Shown one piece after another: positions 35,185-44,592 of a DNA stretch of 64,000 nucleotides. The notes under the pieces are model-generated. The model did no database searches, was not told where the DNA came from, and saw only the letters and a program-made list of their open reading frames with translations. The position numbers and the translations under genes were made by a program. Every line of letters starts with the position of its first letter. The first letter of the stretch is position 1. Origin of the DNA: a virus; IMG/VR virus record IMGVR_UViG_3300011115_000708, positions 17,029 through 81,028 of that record; one strand, 5' to 3'.

Positions 35185-36932
35185 CGTGCTGGTAAAGTAT
35201 TTGATTTCGTTGCTTGCAAGTTATCGAGCTTGCGATTGAGTGCATCGTAATCAAGTTTCATCTTGGAGAAATCAGTAATCATTCTGGTGATTACTTGAGT
35301 TTGACCACTATTTGCTTCATTGATTTTAGCAGATAGTGTTGCCAATGATGCAGCAGTTTGAGTTGCTTCGCCAACTTTGATCTCATGGTCAGCAACTGCT
35401 GTTTTGAGTTGCTCCATCGCTTGCTTCTCACCAGTTGTCTCTGGCTTTACACCATCAATCAATTTTGTGATTGTCTCAGCTTTTGCCTTTCCTTCTTCTT
35501 CAATCTTGGTAATGCTTGCAATTACATTATCTTGATTGAAGGTATTAGCGAGAGTTGTGAGTTGCATCGACACCTGTTGTGCCGTTGATTCAAAATTGGT
35601 CTTTGCGTTTTGGGATTCAACAAGTGCTATGTTTAAATCTTTAGTAAGAGATCCATTGTCACTTACTTGACTCTGAAGTTCTTTGATTGCTGCTTCAAGA
35701 ACAGGAATTCTTTGGACGAATTCTGGATTTTTCATTTCCCTTTGAGCATTCTTTGCAGCTTCGCTAGGGAATTGTGATCTAATAAGTCCTCCAATGGCAC
35801 CACCATATGATGCTGCTTTTGCTATTTCAGCTTGAGTAGCTTTTTGCTCAGATATATTTTGAAGAACTGTCAACTGGTTCTTTAAATTCTCAAGCTCCTT
35901 CTCGCTTTCAGATAGAATCTTTTGTTGTTCTGCGAATGCTTGAGTTTTCTGAGCAAGTGTATCATCTGCTGCTTTCTTTGTTTTTTCAGCAGCAGATTGC
36001 TTTGCTTTTTCTTCAGCAACCTTATTGTTGTACTCTTGCGTTCTTATCGCTTCATTCTCTGCTGCATAGAAATCGATGATCTGTTTTGGATCATAGGTCT
36101 TACCCATCATCTCCTGCAACTTGATCTGAGCAGCATTTAGCGATTTGGAGTTCTGCAATGCAGCAAGTGAAAATTCGCCTTCAGCTTTTGCGATTTCAAC
36201 GAATTTCTGTCTAAGTGCTTCTGCTATCGATTGAGAGTTAGACAATGCGGAATAACCCATATCGTAATCCTCACTCAATGTTTTTGCCGCAAGTGCTGCA
36301 CCTTCATCAATGGCTTTAGCTAGGAAGTCTGCGCGTTCCTTAGCCTTCTCCATCGAGTCACCAATGCCACTGAATACCTTGTATGCCACAAGACCAACAG
36401 CAACAAGCGCACCAGCGATTGCTCCTTGTGGCCCAAATGCTCCGAGGAACTGCGGAAGTTGTTGACCTAATGCAGTAAGTGCAGATGTTCCAGCAGATAC
36501 CTGTGTAGCAAAGTCAGCAACCTGGTAGCCTGCTTGTTGAACCTTGATTGCAGCACCTCTTGCTGATTTAGTTGAGGATACTGAATCTTCTCTTGCAGCA
36601 TTCTCTGCTGCTTTACTAGCCTTCTTTTCTTCTGCGGCTTGCAGTCGTTCTACTGCTGCTTGCTCACGCTTGAGTGCTGCCTCCTTGCGTTGAGATGCCA
36701 TCTCAGCCTGTTTGGCCTCACGTTCTGTCCTGCGTTGAGCAACTCCTGCTGCACGTTCGGCAGCAGCCTCTGCGCGTGCTTGACGAGCAGCATCACGTTC
36801 GGCCTTTGCTTGTGCCGTTGCCTCAGCCTTAGCTATTGCAGCCTCAGTCTGCTGAATGCTTTTCGTAGCCTTATCAGCACCAGACGTGTTTGCCGTGGTG
36901 TTGATGTTGATGTCAATTTTCTTGTTCGCCAT
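35181..36932 (-). CDS. tape measure protein, 583 aa
   Basis: Long charged helices (residues 25-115, Ala/Glu/Arg/Lys repeats) are followed by an apolar segment at about 155-185 (GAIAGALVAVGLVAYKVF) and more coiled coil. That is the standard layout of tape measure proteins. The length would set a tail of roughly 85-90 nm if the usual 1.5 angstrom per residue applies. It lies between tail tube genes and the hub gene. No peptidoglycan-cutting domain is present. Confidence 0.75.
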   Translation of the reverse strand: MANKKIDININTTANTSGADKATKSIQQTEAAIAKAEATAQAKAERDAARQARAEAAAERAAGVAQRRTEREAKQAEMASQRKEAALKREQAAVERLQAAEEKKASKAAENAAREDSVSSTKSARGAAIKVQQAGYQVADFATQVSAGTSALTALGQQLPQFLGAFGPQGAIAGALVAVGLVAYKVFSGIGDSMEKAKERADFLAKAIDEGAALAAKTLSEDYDMGYSALSNSQSIAEALRQKFVEIAKAEGEFSLAALQNSKSLNAAQIKLQEMMGKTYDPKQIIDFYAAENEAIRTQEYNNKVAEEKAKQSAAEKTKKAADDTLAQKTQAFAEQQKILSESEKELENLKNQLTVLQNISEQKATQAEIAKAASYGGAIGGLIRSQFPSEAAKNAQREMKNPEFVQRIPVLEAAIKELQSQVSDNGSLTKDLNIALVESQNAKTNFESTAQQVSMQLTTLANTFNQDNVIASITKIEEEGKAKAETITKLIDGVKPETTGEKQAMEQLKTAVADHEIKVGEATQTAASLATLSAKINEANSGQTQVITRMITDFSKMKLDYDALNRKLDNLQATKSNTLPAR

Positions 36933-36933
36933 C

Positions 36934-37725
36934 TTATGGTGAGGTGAGTCGTCCTTTGACTGAGGTATTCAAGATCACTGATGTGCCGATCTGGGTAACT
37001 GCCACATCGACGCTGGCATCGTAGAAAAGCATATCGTTCATCAATGTCCATTCTGATGCTGCTGTTGTAGATGCTGATGTTGGAGCAGCAGTAATTCCAG
37101 TGCAAGTCCCATTTGCAATCGCTATATTCAATGTTGAATCATTTGCAGCATATGGACTCTTGCGAGTAAGCACAAGATCTGCTCCAGTTCCACTCACATT
37201 AAAATATTGCTGGACTGGAGGATATGTTAAAAAAAACAATCTTACAGTTTCCATCCATTGGGATGGTGTTTGATTAACAGTAACGGGAATTGAAAAAATA
37301 AATGACGCAAAATCAAGACCTGCTCCTGTTAAAGTAACATAAGCATTACCTGCTCCTGTAATAGTACCTAATCCAGTTGCAGTCTCGACTTGGCGCGTCC
37401 CCATTGTTGTTGGGTATGGTTGGCTGAGTCTCACAGTCAATCCAGACTGATTCGATAATCGAACCGGCATGGTCTGCACGAAGTAAGAAACCCAGCGTTG
37501 ATACTGATATGACGATCCATCGATAAGTTGGAACCTCGATGTGAACGAGGCAGATACCATCGTGCCAGGACGAAAGAACTGACGACCATATGTCCCGCCA
37601 ATGTACGAGACATCTTGGAAGCTGTAGTTGCTGCTGATGTTGAGACCAGATGTCTCTGCGCCTTGACCTTGATCCCATCCGGCAAGGTCAATTATCTTAT
37701 CTCCTATGAATGCGGCTGCATACAT
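36934..37725 (-). CDS. tail structural protein, 263 aa
   Basis: A beta-rich protein beginning MYAAAFIGDKIIDLAGWDQG, with many aromatic and small polar residues. It sits between the major tail tube candidate and the tape measure gene, where assembly chaperones are usual, but its length and strand content look structural. I see no slippery frameshift site linking it to a neighbour. It may be a second tube or tail-completion protein. Confidence 0.5.
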   Translation of the reverse strand: MYAAAFIGDKIIDLAGWDQGQGAETSGLNISSNYSFQDVSYIGGTYGRQFFRPGTMVSASFTSRFQLIDGSSYQYQRWVSYFVQTMPVRLSNQSGLTVRLSQPYPTTMGTRQVETATGLGTITGAGNAYVTLTGAGLDFASFIFSIPVTVNQTPSQWMETVRLFFLTYPPVQQYFNVSGTGADLVLTRKSPYAANDSTLNIAIANGTCTGITAAPTSASTTAASEWTLMNDMLFYDASVDVAVTQIGTSVILNTSVKGRLTSP

Positions 37726-37727
37726 TA

Positions 37728-38639
37728 TTAGACTGCTGCAATCGTGAACAATGCGTTCGGAACTCCAGAAGTGAACGTGCGCTTCGCTGCCATCGTCAAC
37801 TTGCCAAGGCGATTCTCAGTTGGTGAGAATCTGCGATCGATGCTGATGATTTGCACCGTAGCATCGTAGTTGAGACCACCAGTTACGCTTGTCGAAACGT
37901 CTAGTGTGACCGCTGATAACTCCTCACCGGCATCGAGTGAGTCGAAGTAGGTATCAAAGAACGAAGAACTCACACCAATCGGTGTACAACTGATCGTTGA
38001 TCCGATATTGCCAAGTGCCATCGTGACGGTTCCAATTCCATCGACAACCACTGGAGTCAATGCAAGATCAAATGAGATCTCGAATCCATCAGACGAATAG
38101 AATGGCGTTCCAGCGGCAAGAGTTGCAGCGTAGGGAGCAGCAATAATCAATGCTGGATCAAATGCTGTTCCAATTGAGTTCCCACCAGTACCAACGTAGG
38201 TATAGTACGATGTGAGAGCATTTGGGTTAGCCGAATTCTTGACTAGGCCGGTGAACTGAACCGATCCAAGTTGCGTATTGTTTGCCGTGCAGCGCAGTGT
38301 CGGCAGCTTGGTGATCGCGGCGTTGTGGATCGTATAAATTGCATCAACCGAGGTGATTACAAGTGCCTTATCGCTTGCTCCGTAGATCGATGTGCCAATC
38401 GTAGTATTTCCGTATGGGAAGAGAGTTGTGAGTGCTTCGATCTCGCCAACTGGCTCAAACTCGATAACGACCTGCATATCGGTCTTGGACTTGCCAACCA
38501 TACCATAAGCATCGACTTCCTTATCGAAGGTCGATTGGTTCATGGTGAGAGTCACTCCACCTTTAGAGTAGAAGGTTGCAGAATCGTAAACGATCTTGCA
38601 TGGGCCGCGAACAATGGTAGTGCGATCAAAAGTTGCCAT
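37728..38639 (-). CDS. major tail tube protein candidate, 303 aa
   Basis: It starts MATFDRTTIVRGPCKIVYDS and contains GGVTLTMNQSTFDKEVD, the N-terminal strand pair seen in tail tube proteins (start, 'property' strand, then a dimerised beta-sandwich). Residues 190-240 and 250-303 continue the sandwich with SPTENRLGKLTMAAKR. Its position after the tail-completion gene and before the tape measure supports the assignment. Confidence 0.65.
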   Translation of the reverse strand: MATFDRTTIVRGPCKIVYDSATFYSKGGVTLTMNQSTFDKEVDAYGMVGKSKTDMQVVIEFEPVGEIEALTTLFPYGNTTIGTSIYGASDKALVITSVDAIYTIHNAAITKLPTLRCTANNTQLGSVQFTGLVKNSANPNALTSYYTYVGTGGNSIGTAFDPALIIAAPYAATLAAGTPFYSSDGFEISFDLALTPVVVDGIGTVTMALGNIGSTISCTPIGVSSSFFDTYFDSLDAGEELSAVTLDVSTSVTGGLNYDATVQIISIDRRFSPTENRLGKLTMAAKRTFTSGVPNALFTIAAV

Positions 38640-38644
38640 AATAC

Positions 38645-39124
38645 TTATCTAGTTGGGGATGTGTTGCTTAGTCCGATTGGAATTGTGAATGAGACTGCTT
38701 GCTGAAGCATTGAATCATTCGATTGCTGTGAAACTGAGTTGAAGAGCATAACACCACCGGAGAGAGGTTGATCATCAGCATCCATCGGTTGAGTGTGATG
38801 GATGATGCGGCATACTGCCTCAGCGATCTCGGTTGCGCTAGGAACTTTCGCTGCCTTAGACCTCCAAACTGATGGTATTTCAGAGACTGTCACTCTGAAC
38901 TTCGCATCTGACAAGTATGGGCCAGGCGTGTTCTGACTGTCGGTCTCTGCTGACTCGAAATTGACAAGAACGAATGCACCGGCAGTCTGCATCGCGTTGA
39001 GGATGGATTTCTCGACATCCTTGTGATCCTCGACGAGTACTGGGATCTTTGGTGCTGTTCTAAAGTAGTCGTGAGTTGCGAGGGTCTCAGCAATGCTCTC
39101 GACGATTTGACGTATGATGGTCAT
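38645..39124 (-). CDS. tail terminator/completion protein candidate, 159 aa
   Basis: A helix near the N-terminus (IIRQIVESIAETLATHDYFR) and a strand-rich body (KFRVTVSEIPSVWRS, EIAEAVCRIIHH) resemble small tail-terminator proteins that cap the tube. It is followed by the tail tube gene and overlaps the connector-like gene by 4 nt. Assignment is by size, order and pattern. Confidence 0.55.
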   Translation of the reverse strand: MTIIRQIVESIAETLATHDYFRTAPKIPVLVEDHKDVEKSILNAMQTAGAFVLVNFESAETDSQNTPGPYLSDAKFRVTVSEIPSVWRSKAAKVPSATEIAEAVCRIIHHTQPMDADDQPLSGGVMLFNSVSQQSNDSMLQQAVSFTIPIGLSNTSPTR

Positions 39125-39573
39125 GGTGCGCTTGTGAAGTCCATGAGTGCCGCTCCACCGTATCTGAACGGTGACGAGCTTGAGTAGGCAAATGCGGACG
39201 ATCCAGCGTCATCTGAATCGGCATCGTTCTTCGATAGGTCGTCCAGATAGTTCTCAGCAGACTCAACCGAGATCTTGCGATCTTCACCATTGAACTCAGC
39301 GAGTGATGGGAATGCTTCCGAGAGGAGACGACGAGCAAGTGCGTAGCCGTGTCTGTGCGCCCCAGGAGGGACGTAGAGACCCGTGTTGGTAACTTGTACC
39401 AGTCCACGCTTTCTACGTCCCGCATTGACCCGTGAGACAATCTCTTGGGCGATCTGCCCGAGGATGTCGTTTAGTTTGGTTTCTGGCGTTGGTGACTCTG
39501 CAAGTAATGCTTCAAACTCGTCAGATGCGAGTCTGTCCTTGATGCCATCAATAGTCAGTAGAGTCCAAGCCAT
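39121..39573 (-). CDS. head-tail connector (Mu gp36/DUF1320-like), 150 aa
   Basis: The N-terminal helices (IDGIKDRLASDEFEALLAES, then ILGQIAQEIVSRVNAG) and a GRRKRG turn match the small helical adaptor proteins that bind under the portal. GLYVPPGAHRHGYALARRLL is a conserved stretch in this family. It lies between head and tail genes, downstream of a terminator-like hairpin. Confidence 0.65.
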   Translation of the reverse strand: MAWTLLTIDGIKDRLASDEFEALLAESPTPETKLNDILGQIAQEIVSRVNAGRRKRGLVQVTNTGLYVPPGAHRHGYALARRLLSEAFPSLAEFNGEDRKISVESAENYLDDLSKNDADSDDAGSSAFAYSSSSPFRYGGAALMDFTSAP

Positions 39574-39583
39574 ATAAAAGAGT

Positions 39584-39625
39584 GCCTCGGACTAGGGGAA
39601 AAACGACAAAACCCTAATCCGAGGC
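39584..39625 (-). terminator. hairpin terminator after capsid/decoration genes
   Basis: GCCTCGGACTAGGG (39584-39597) pairs with CCCTAATCCGAGGC (39612-39625), 14 bp with one G-U-type mismatch. Downstream on the minus strand is ACTCTTTTAT. It sits in the only sizeable gap of the head-tail block and may lower tail gene transcription relative to capsid. Confidence 0.65.
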
Positions 39626-39637
39626 TATATTTGTTCC

Positions 39638-40039
39638 TTAGAACAAGAGTTTAGCTACCATGTTGCCAGCAATCGTTCCAGCACTTAGAGTCATCGTTTG
39701 CGCGATGCGAACATAGCGTCGAGTGTTTGCAGGAACGCGGAAGCGAATAGTCTTAGCTGCAACTCCGACACCACCAGCGGCAGTTTGAGTTGTAGAGATT
39801 GCAGGATCTACAGCAGCAAAGGTCACATTATCAGCACTGTCTTCCAGTGCGTAAGTGATAATTTTTGCGTTAGTAATTCCAGAAGAAGCAGGAGCAGAAA
39901 GCTCGAAAACGACTTTCTCTACATCGCCACCAATGACCTGTTCAAGGTCAAAGCCAGCGGTGTTTGCTCCAGCTTGAGCGATTGCGACCGTACTTGTAAA
40001 AGCAGCGTCTTGATTATTGCGATTGAATTCGTATGCCAT
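39638..40039 (-). CDS. head decoration or minor capsid protein candidate, 133 aa
   Basis: It starts MAYEFNRNNQDAAFTSTVAI and has a small beta-rich body (IRFRVPANTRRYVRIAQTMT). Proteins of this type and size directly after the major capsid gene often decorate the capsid. There is no other clue. The gene ends at the 39584-39625 hairpin, 19 nt downstream of the capsid gene. Confidence 0.55.
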   Translation of the reverse strand: MAYEFNRNNQDAAFTSTVAIAQAGANTAGFDLEQVIGGDVEKVVFELSAPASSGITNAKIITYALEDSADNVTFAAVDPAISTTQTAAGGVGVAAKTIRFRVPANTRRYVRIAQTMTLSAGTIAGNMVAKLLF

Positions 40040-40058
40040 ATAGGTGTTCTATTTAGAG

Positions 40059-40994
40059 TTAGGCGAATGTCTCGGTATCGGAGATCGAGTCCGTGACGAT
40101 GATTGGAATTCCGAACGACTCAGTTGCAAGACCATTGAGAAGACCACCGAAGGACTCTTGCTTGGTGTTGGGAGTAGTGGAACGACTGATTGACAACTGG
40201 AATGCCGAGCGACGACTCATCAAGAAGTGAGTAGGCTTGACACCAACTGGGAACTGACGAAGCAGATCGAGCAACTTGGCATCGGTGCAGGTTGTTCCAG
40301 TAGCAGTACCAAGGTTCTTGATACGACCGACAGCATACTTGTTGGCGCACTGAAGACCAACCCATGCGGTAAGGTCAGCAATGTAAGCAGCGAAGCGTTT
40401 GCCATTTCCATCAGATGCGTCACCTTCGCGGAATGCGCTCAGATCGATGGTCGTGTTCTGACCATAGACGTATTGCACACCTTGCGAACCAGCAGCGATT
40501 GCGTATACAGACGAGCAAGCACTACCGGAACCTTGTGTTCCATCAACAACAACACTACCAAGAGTGCTGACGAGTGCTTGAAGACCAGGGAATCCTTTTC
40601 CGTCTTGTGACGTTCCGTAGATGGTTTGTTGACCGACTTTGTACAGGGCTTCAGCCATGACACCGCGTGCTTCAAGTGCTTGATAAGCAACTGCACCGTC
40701 GATATAGGCGTTTGCAGCAGCCTTATCACACTCAACGCGAGCGGACAGGAGGAATGCTTCGATCGTGCGTTCGGTGAACTGCGATTTCACTGCGTCCGTT
40801 CCTTCGTTCAAGGCGCGGAAAGCAACCGTAGGACGACCGGTACGAGCGGAGATCTTGTAGGATGTACCAGGAATGGTACGAGCAGGGATGATCGTAGTTT
40901 CTGGTGCAACGGTGGCGACTTCTTCGATCAAGCCCACTGCCATATCAGCAGAGTTGAGCTTGGCGAGGTCTAATAGGGTAAGGTTATTAGCCAT
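40059..40994 (-). CDS. major capsid protein (HK97-fold)
   Basis: The N-terminus MANNLTLLDLAKLNSADMAV is followed by a P-domain-like segment (ISARTGRPTVAFRALNEG) and an A-domain/C-terminal part (FPVGVKPTHFLMSRRSAFQL). This is the usual organisation of HK97-fold capsid proteins of about 310 residues. It lies directly after the protease/scaffold gene and before the decoration gene. It forms the icosahedral shell of phage B. Confidence 0.75.
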   Translation of the reverse strand: MANNLTLLDLAKLNSADMAVGLIEEVATVAPETTIIPARTIPGTSYKISARTGRPTVAFRALNEGTDAVKSQFTERTIEAFLLSARVECDKAAANAYIDGAVAYQALEARGVMAEALYKVGQQTIYGTSQDGKGFPGLQALVSTLGSVVVDGTQGSGSACSSVYAIAAGSQGVQYVYGQNTTIDLSAFREGDASDGNGKRFAAYIADLTAWVGLQCANKYAVGRIKNLGTATGTTCTDAKLLDLLRQFPVGVKPTHFLMSRRSAFQLSISRSTTPNTKQESFGGLLNGLATESFGIPIIVTDSISDTETFA

Positions 40995-41006
40995 TGGTGT
41001 TGTGTA

Positions 41007-41972
41007 TTAGGATTGAGATTGTGCGCGGATCGCTGCTTCAACGCGAGCGAGACCGGTGAGTTGTGGTGCATCCTCGGTACGACCAGCGAGGATCGTGTTG
41101 CCCGAGAGAGCATCTTTGCCTGGAAGTGAAGCAAGCACTTTGATTGCCTTCTCGTCAGCAAGGATCGAGTTAAGCCAGAATGACTTGGCATCTTCGTCTT
41201 GTGGAGCGATGCGACCAGCAAGAATAGCTTCTTCGATCGCGTGTTCAGCAGATGCTGATGCTTTCGACGAGAGTTGCTTCTTGAGAGCAGCGTTCTCTTC
41301 TTCGAGTGCCATGAACTTGTCCTTCAAGGTGGTGTAGTCATTGCTTGCAGCAACTGATGCTGCCTCGACGGTTTCGGCATTGAGAGCAACTTCGCGGAGA
41401 TTGGCGAGTGCTGCTTTCGCGGTTTCCAAGGCAGTTTCTGGCGATTCACTCGCTTCGACAAGCCCCAGTTCGACTAGGTGGTTGATATCCATAATTAGTT
41501 CTGTGTGTGATGCGGCGATGCGCGGGATTTCTTCAAACGCTGGATCATTGACCAACGAGCCAATCTCACCGCGAGGTGGGAGACCAGATGGAACACCAGT
41601 ATCTGAAAGCAGAAAAGTCGGGGAGAAGTACGAGTAGTCTTTGCCTTCGATCGCCTTGCGACCGGCTTCCGTCCATTCGACATCGAGGACAAGACCTACC
41701 CCAGACTCGTAGCGAAATTCTTTAGGAATGAATGAAGCTGGGCCTTGCTTGTGATCGAATCCGGCGAATGGACGGACATTGGATTCAAACCTCTTGCCAA
41801 GATCTTCAGCGAAGGATGCAGCGATGCGCTCATCGATCTGAACGTCAACACGCTTAGGCTTGCCTCCAACAGTAGCGGAGATTGAGTGATGACCTTCTGG
41901 AAGATATACGATAGTTCCTTCTGACGTGGAAATGTCAGATTGGAATGCTGCTTGCGTAATTGATCCACTCAT
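41007..41972 (-). CDS. Mu gpI-like capsid protease with scaffold domain
   Basis: The start is set at the ATG at 41972 (MSGSITQAAF); a more distal ATG at 42071 would overlap the next gene by 56 nt. The N-terminal half (VRPFAGFDHKQGPASFIPKE, then GKDYSYFSPTF) matches the Mu I-type prohead protease. The C-terminal half is a coiled-coil scaffold (ALEEENAALKKQLSSKAS). The protein should self-cleave during capsid maturation. The position just before the capsid gene is the expected one. Confidence 0.75.
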   Translation of the reverse strand: MSGSITQAAFQSDISTSEGTIVYLPEGHHSISATVGGKPKRVDVQIDERIAASFAEDLGKRFESNVRPFAGFDHKQGPASFIPKEFRYESGVGLVLDVEWTEAGRKAIEGKDYSYFSPTFLLSDTGVPSGLPPRGEIGSLVNDPAFEEIPRIAASHTELIMDINHLVELGLVEASESPETALETAKAALANLREVALNAETVEAASVAASNDYTTLKDKFMALEEENAALKKQLSSKASASAEHAIEEAILAGRIAPQDEDAKSFWLNSILADEKAIKVLASLPGKDALSGNTILAGRTEDAPQLTGLARVEAAIRAQSQS

Positions 41973-42015
41973 CGGGTCTTCATTACCACATAACTTGGAA
42001 AAACCCAAATGGAAC

Positions 42016-42636
42016 TTACTGAAGATTGGAGAGGATGTGATCAACTGCTGAATCGATGAAGATATTGACATAGGTTTCTTCTGGTGGGAGTGCTGTGGGC
42101 CAAGGCTTTTGATTGACTGACTTCCTTAGCGAGTAGATCGGTGTGATTCCACCTTGCTCATCCTTGCGAGCAAGAACTCCCTTGGCAGCGAATAGTGGTG
42201 CGATCGATCGTGAGTAGTCTTTTGCGAGTACTCCATGAGCAGTTGGATGGATTGGGATCGTGAGGAACTTCTTGCGCTTTGCAGTGATCACTCCACCAGT
42301 CACTTTGTGAGCAAATCCAGTAGTGCTATTCGATATTGTTGCTGTTTGGCTAGTGACTCTTCCTACGTTCCATCCAGACTCAACTAGCTTCCACCAGTCT
42401 GTCAGCTTGCGTCCTGGTCCATGAGTCGGCAACGATGTGTTGAGCCATGTGGCTCTACCTGCCGTCGTGTAGTATCCCTTGATCGCGATCAATGCGGACT
42501 GCGCTCCAACCTTTAGTGCCTCTTGGCGAACAGTAGGAGACATCGCTTGAATGAGATCTGTCTTGATCTCGTCAAGTCCAGAGACGTTGATGTTGATACC
42601 AACGAACCCTTTACCGATTGTCGAGCTTGTCTGCAT
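42016..42636 (-). CDS. Mu gpG-like virion morphogenesis protein, 206 aa
   Basis: The pattern NVSGLDEIKTDLIQAMSPTV near the start, then basic stretches (AKRKKFLTIPIHPTAHG and PLFAAKGVLARKDEQG) resembles phage virion morphogenesis proteins of the Mu G / gpS group that act at the tail neck. It sits between protease and portal genes as in Mu-type head clusters. It shares one base with the next gene. Confidence 0.6.
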   Translation of the reverse strand: MQTSSTIGKGFVGININVSGLDEIKTDLIQAMSPTVRQEALKVGAQSALIAIKGYYTTAGRATWLNTSLPTHGPGRKLTDWWKLVESGWNVGRVTSQTATISNSTTGFAHKVTGGVITAKRKKFLTIPIHPTAHGVLAKDYSRSIAPLFAAKGVLARKDEQGGITPIYSLRKSVNQKPWPTALPPEETYVNIFIDSAVDHILSNLQ

Positions 42637-42881
42637 TATTGATCGAGACCGGCGATGATCGAGTTTGCGATTTCGTTCTCAAGCGCATCAGTCAGTGCCT
42701 TGGTATCCAACTGACCGAATAGTTGTGGGATCTTCTCAACCACTGACTCAACCTCCTTGTAGAACGCACCAACCGTCATCCGCTCGCTCTTGTCGAGCAA
42801 GTCGGCAATGATTGAATCGATTGGATTCAACCATGCACTTGCCACATCGAGTATCTCTTGGTCATTCATTGCGTTGAGCAT
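42636..42881 (-). CDS. short helical protein resembling the tail of Mu-type portals, 81 aa
   Basis: Wholly helical and acidic (MNDQEILDVASAWLNPIDSI, then LFGQLDTKALTDALENEIAN). Such a segment usually forms the C-terminal part of DUF935 portal proteins; here it is a separate frame overlapping the portal 3' end by 20 nt. Either the portal C-terminus has become an individual gene, or this is an unrelated head accessory. A frameshift artefact is possible. Confidence 0.5.
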   Translation of the reverse strand: MLNAMNDQEILDVASAWLNPIDSIIADLLDKSERMTVGAFYKEVESVVEKIPQLFGQLDTKALTDALENEIANSIIAGLDQ

Positions 42882-44547
42882 TTAGGATCTTCTTCGCCCA
42901 TGCGAATCCTTCATCACCACCCCATCCGTTCCATGCTTGCCATCCTTTGCCCTTCTCGTCCCATGTCGATCCCTGCTTATCCACTTCGTGACGAGCGAAG
43001 AACGATAGCATCCGCTTGACCGTGTCGGTAGATAGCTCGACGCGGTTGGAGATGTCCCTTGCGCGAGCGAGACCAACGCCGGTCATACCACGCTCACTCA
43101 TCGGCTTGATCCTGCGGATCTCAAGTGCCTTGCGGGCGTTCTCAGCCATTGCCTCAGTTGGTTGAAAGCCTGTGGCAGCACTCTCAACTTGCATTGTCAA
43201 TGGGTCGATGCCTGGATCTGATGGTGGCAGATCAAGTGGAACTCCAAGATCCGTTGGAGATGGCATCGGTGATGCAACTGGTGGAATATCTCCTGTGAAC
43301 AATGGTTCGCCTGGGATCGGCTCGGGAATACCTAGTTCCTCGTAGACATACTTCAATGTCATCGGCACACCGATCTCCTTGTAGATCTTCATCCGTTCTG
43401 CGATCGCCTTTTGATCCTTCGCGTGTGGGATCTCCAAGCAGCAGTACGGCATATCCTCGGCAGATACTTCGCCAAAGTTCATGCGGACAATCGCTGGGAT
43501 CAACTGGCTGTTGATGATCGATGCAACCCACTCGGATACCATCTTCAAGACATCTGCGCGAATGCCAGCGTGGACATCACCCAATGCTCTAGATCCTGTA
43601 TTCGTATTGTCAGTCGTGAGCGTTTGGCCGAGGAGCAAGATGTCGCAAGCCTTGTCAGCAACATCCATCAAGTGCGACTGCGGCAAGTTCGATGCGTCTC
43701 CATTGGCTGCTGAGTGGATCTCGTACTCCACTCCTGGCCCAAACGCTGCCCAACCGCTTGAGCCGATCGACTCCAGCATCTCCTGTGCCTTGTTGAGTGC
43801 GTCCTCAGTGCCGTCGGTCTTCGCGGTACGCGTTGGAATACCGAACAACTGAGCATACTGCATCAACCATCCGAGACCATAGACTGCTCCGAGCCAATGC
43901 TTCGTGAGCGTCCGTAAGTTTGCAGCATGGATCGGGTGTGTGCCACCTTGACTCCAGACACCGATCAAGAAGCGATCAAGTGGAAAGTCCTCAAGCGTTG
44001 AGTAGTTGACACCGAGTGGAGCGATCATCAGACGATCGATCTCCATGTTCATCGATGGGTAGGCCAAGTATTTCGCTGGAACCGGCGCATAGCATCGAGG
44101 TGACACAATCCCATTCTCGATCTTCCAGATGATCTCAAGCACCGAGATGCCCTTGGCATATGCGTCGATCAGTGCCTTGACCATGCCCGAGTTGTCGAGT
44201 TCCCAGTATCCTGGGCGCGGCGCGAATGACTCCATCGCACGTTCGACTGTCTCGTAGATCAAGAGTGCTTGTGGAGTTGCCTCCTCCATGCCTTCGCGGA
44301 TGCCTGGCTTGATCTCGATCTCAAGTCGTGCAACAGCACCGGAAATCTCATTGAGTGCCTTGCGAAGTCTAGGCCAAGTATCTAGCATCAAGCGGAATAG
44401 ACGGTCTTGGTCTTCCAGTTTGCCTGTGCGAACATTACGCAGAATTGCGCGGATCTGATCTGGCGTTACGTTCGCCAAATCATAGTCGTTTGTCCTATAG
44501 TTTACTGGAATAGGCCAAACTACACCCTTACGCTCATCCTTGGTCAT
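42862..44547 (-). CDS. portal protein, Mu gp29/DUF935-like, with fused C-terminal domain
   Basis: The N-terminal 420 residues match DUF935 portals: LANVTPDQIRAILRNVRTGK near the start and SEWVASIINSQLIPAIVRMN in the C-terminal arm. After residue 460 a distinct basic segment (RGMTGVGLARARDISNRVEL, then FFARHEVDKQGSTWDEKGKG) is joined; similar modules are found alone in phage head clusters. Portal dodecamers sit at one capsid vertex and admit DNA. It starts 45 nt after the terminase stop. Confidence 0.85.
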   Translation of the reverse strand: MTKDERKGVVWPIPVNYRTNDYDLANVTPDQIRAILRNVRTGKLEDQDRLFRLMLDTWPRLRKALNEISGAVARLEIEIKPGIREGMEEATPQALLIYETVERAMESFAPRPGYWELDNSGMVKALIDAYAKGISVLEIIWKIENGIVSPRCYAPVPAKYLAYPSMNMEIDRLMIAPLGVNYSTLEDFPLDRFLIGVWSQGGTHPIHAANLRTLTKHWLGAVYGLGWLMQYAQLFGIPTRTAKTDGTEDALNKAQEMLESIGSSGWAAFGPGVEYEIHSAANGDASNLPQSHLMDVADKACDILLLGQTLTTDNTNTGSRALGDVHAGIRADVLKMVSEWVASIINSQLIPAIVRMNFGEVSAEDMPYCCLEIPHAKDQKAIAERMKIYKEIGVPMTLKYVYEELGIPEPIPGEPLFTGDIPPVASPMPSPTDLGVPLDLPPSDPGIDPLTMQVESAATGFQPTEAMAENARKALEIRRIKPMSERGMTGVGLARARDISNRVELSTDTVKRMLSFFARHEVDKQGSTWDEKGKGWQAWNGWGGDEGFAWAKKILNAQRNE

Positions 44548-44592
44548 TGGAACGCTTTACACTAATTGATTGAAGTTGTCACGCATAACGCT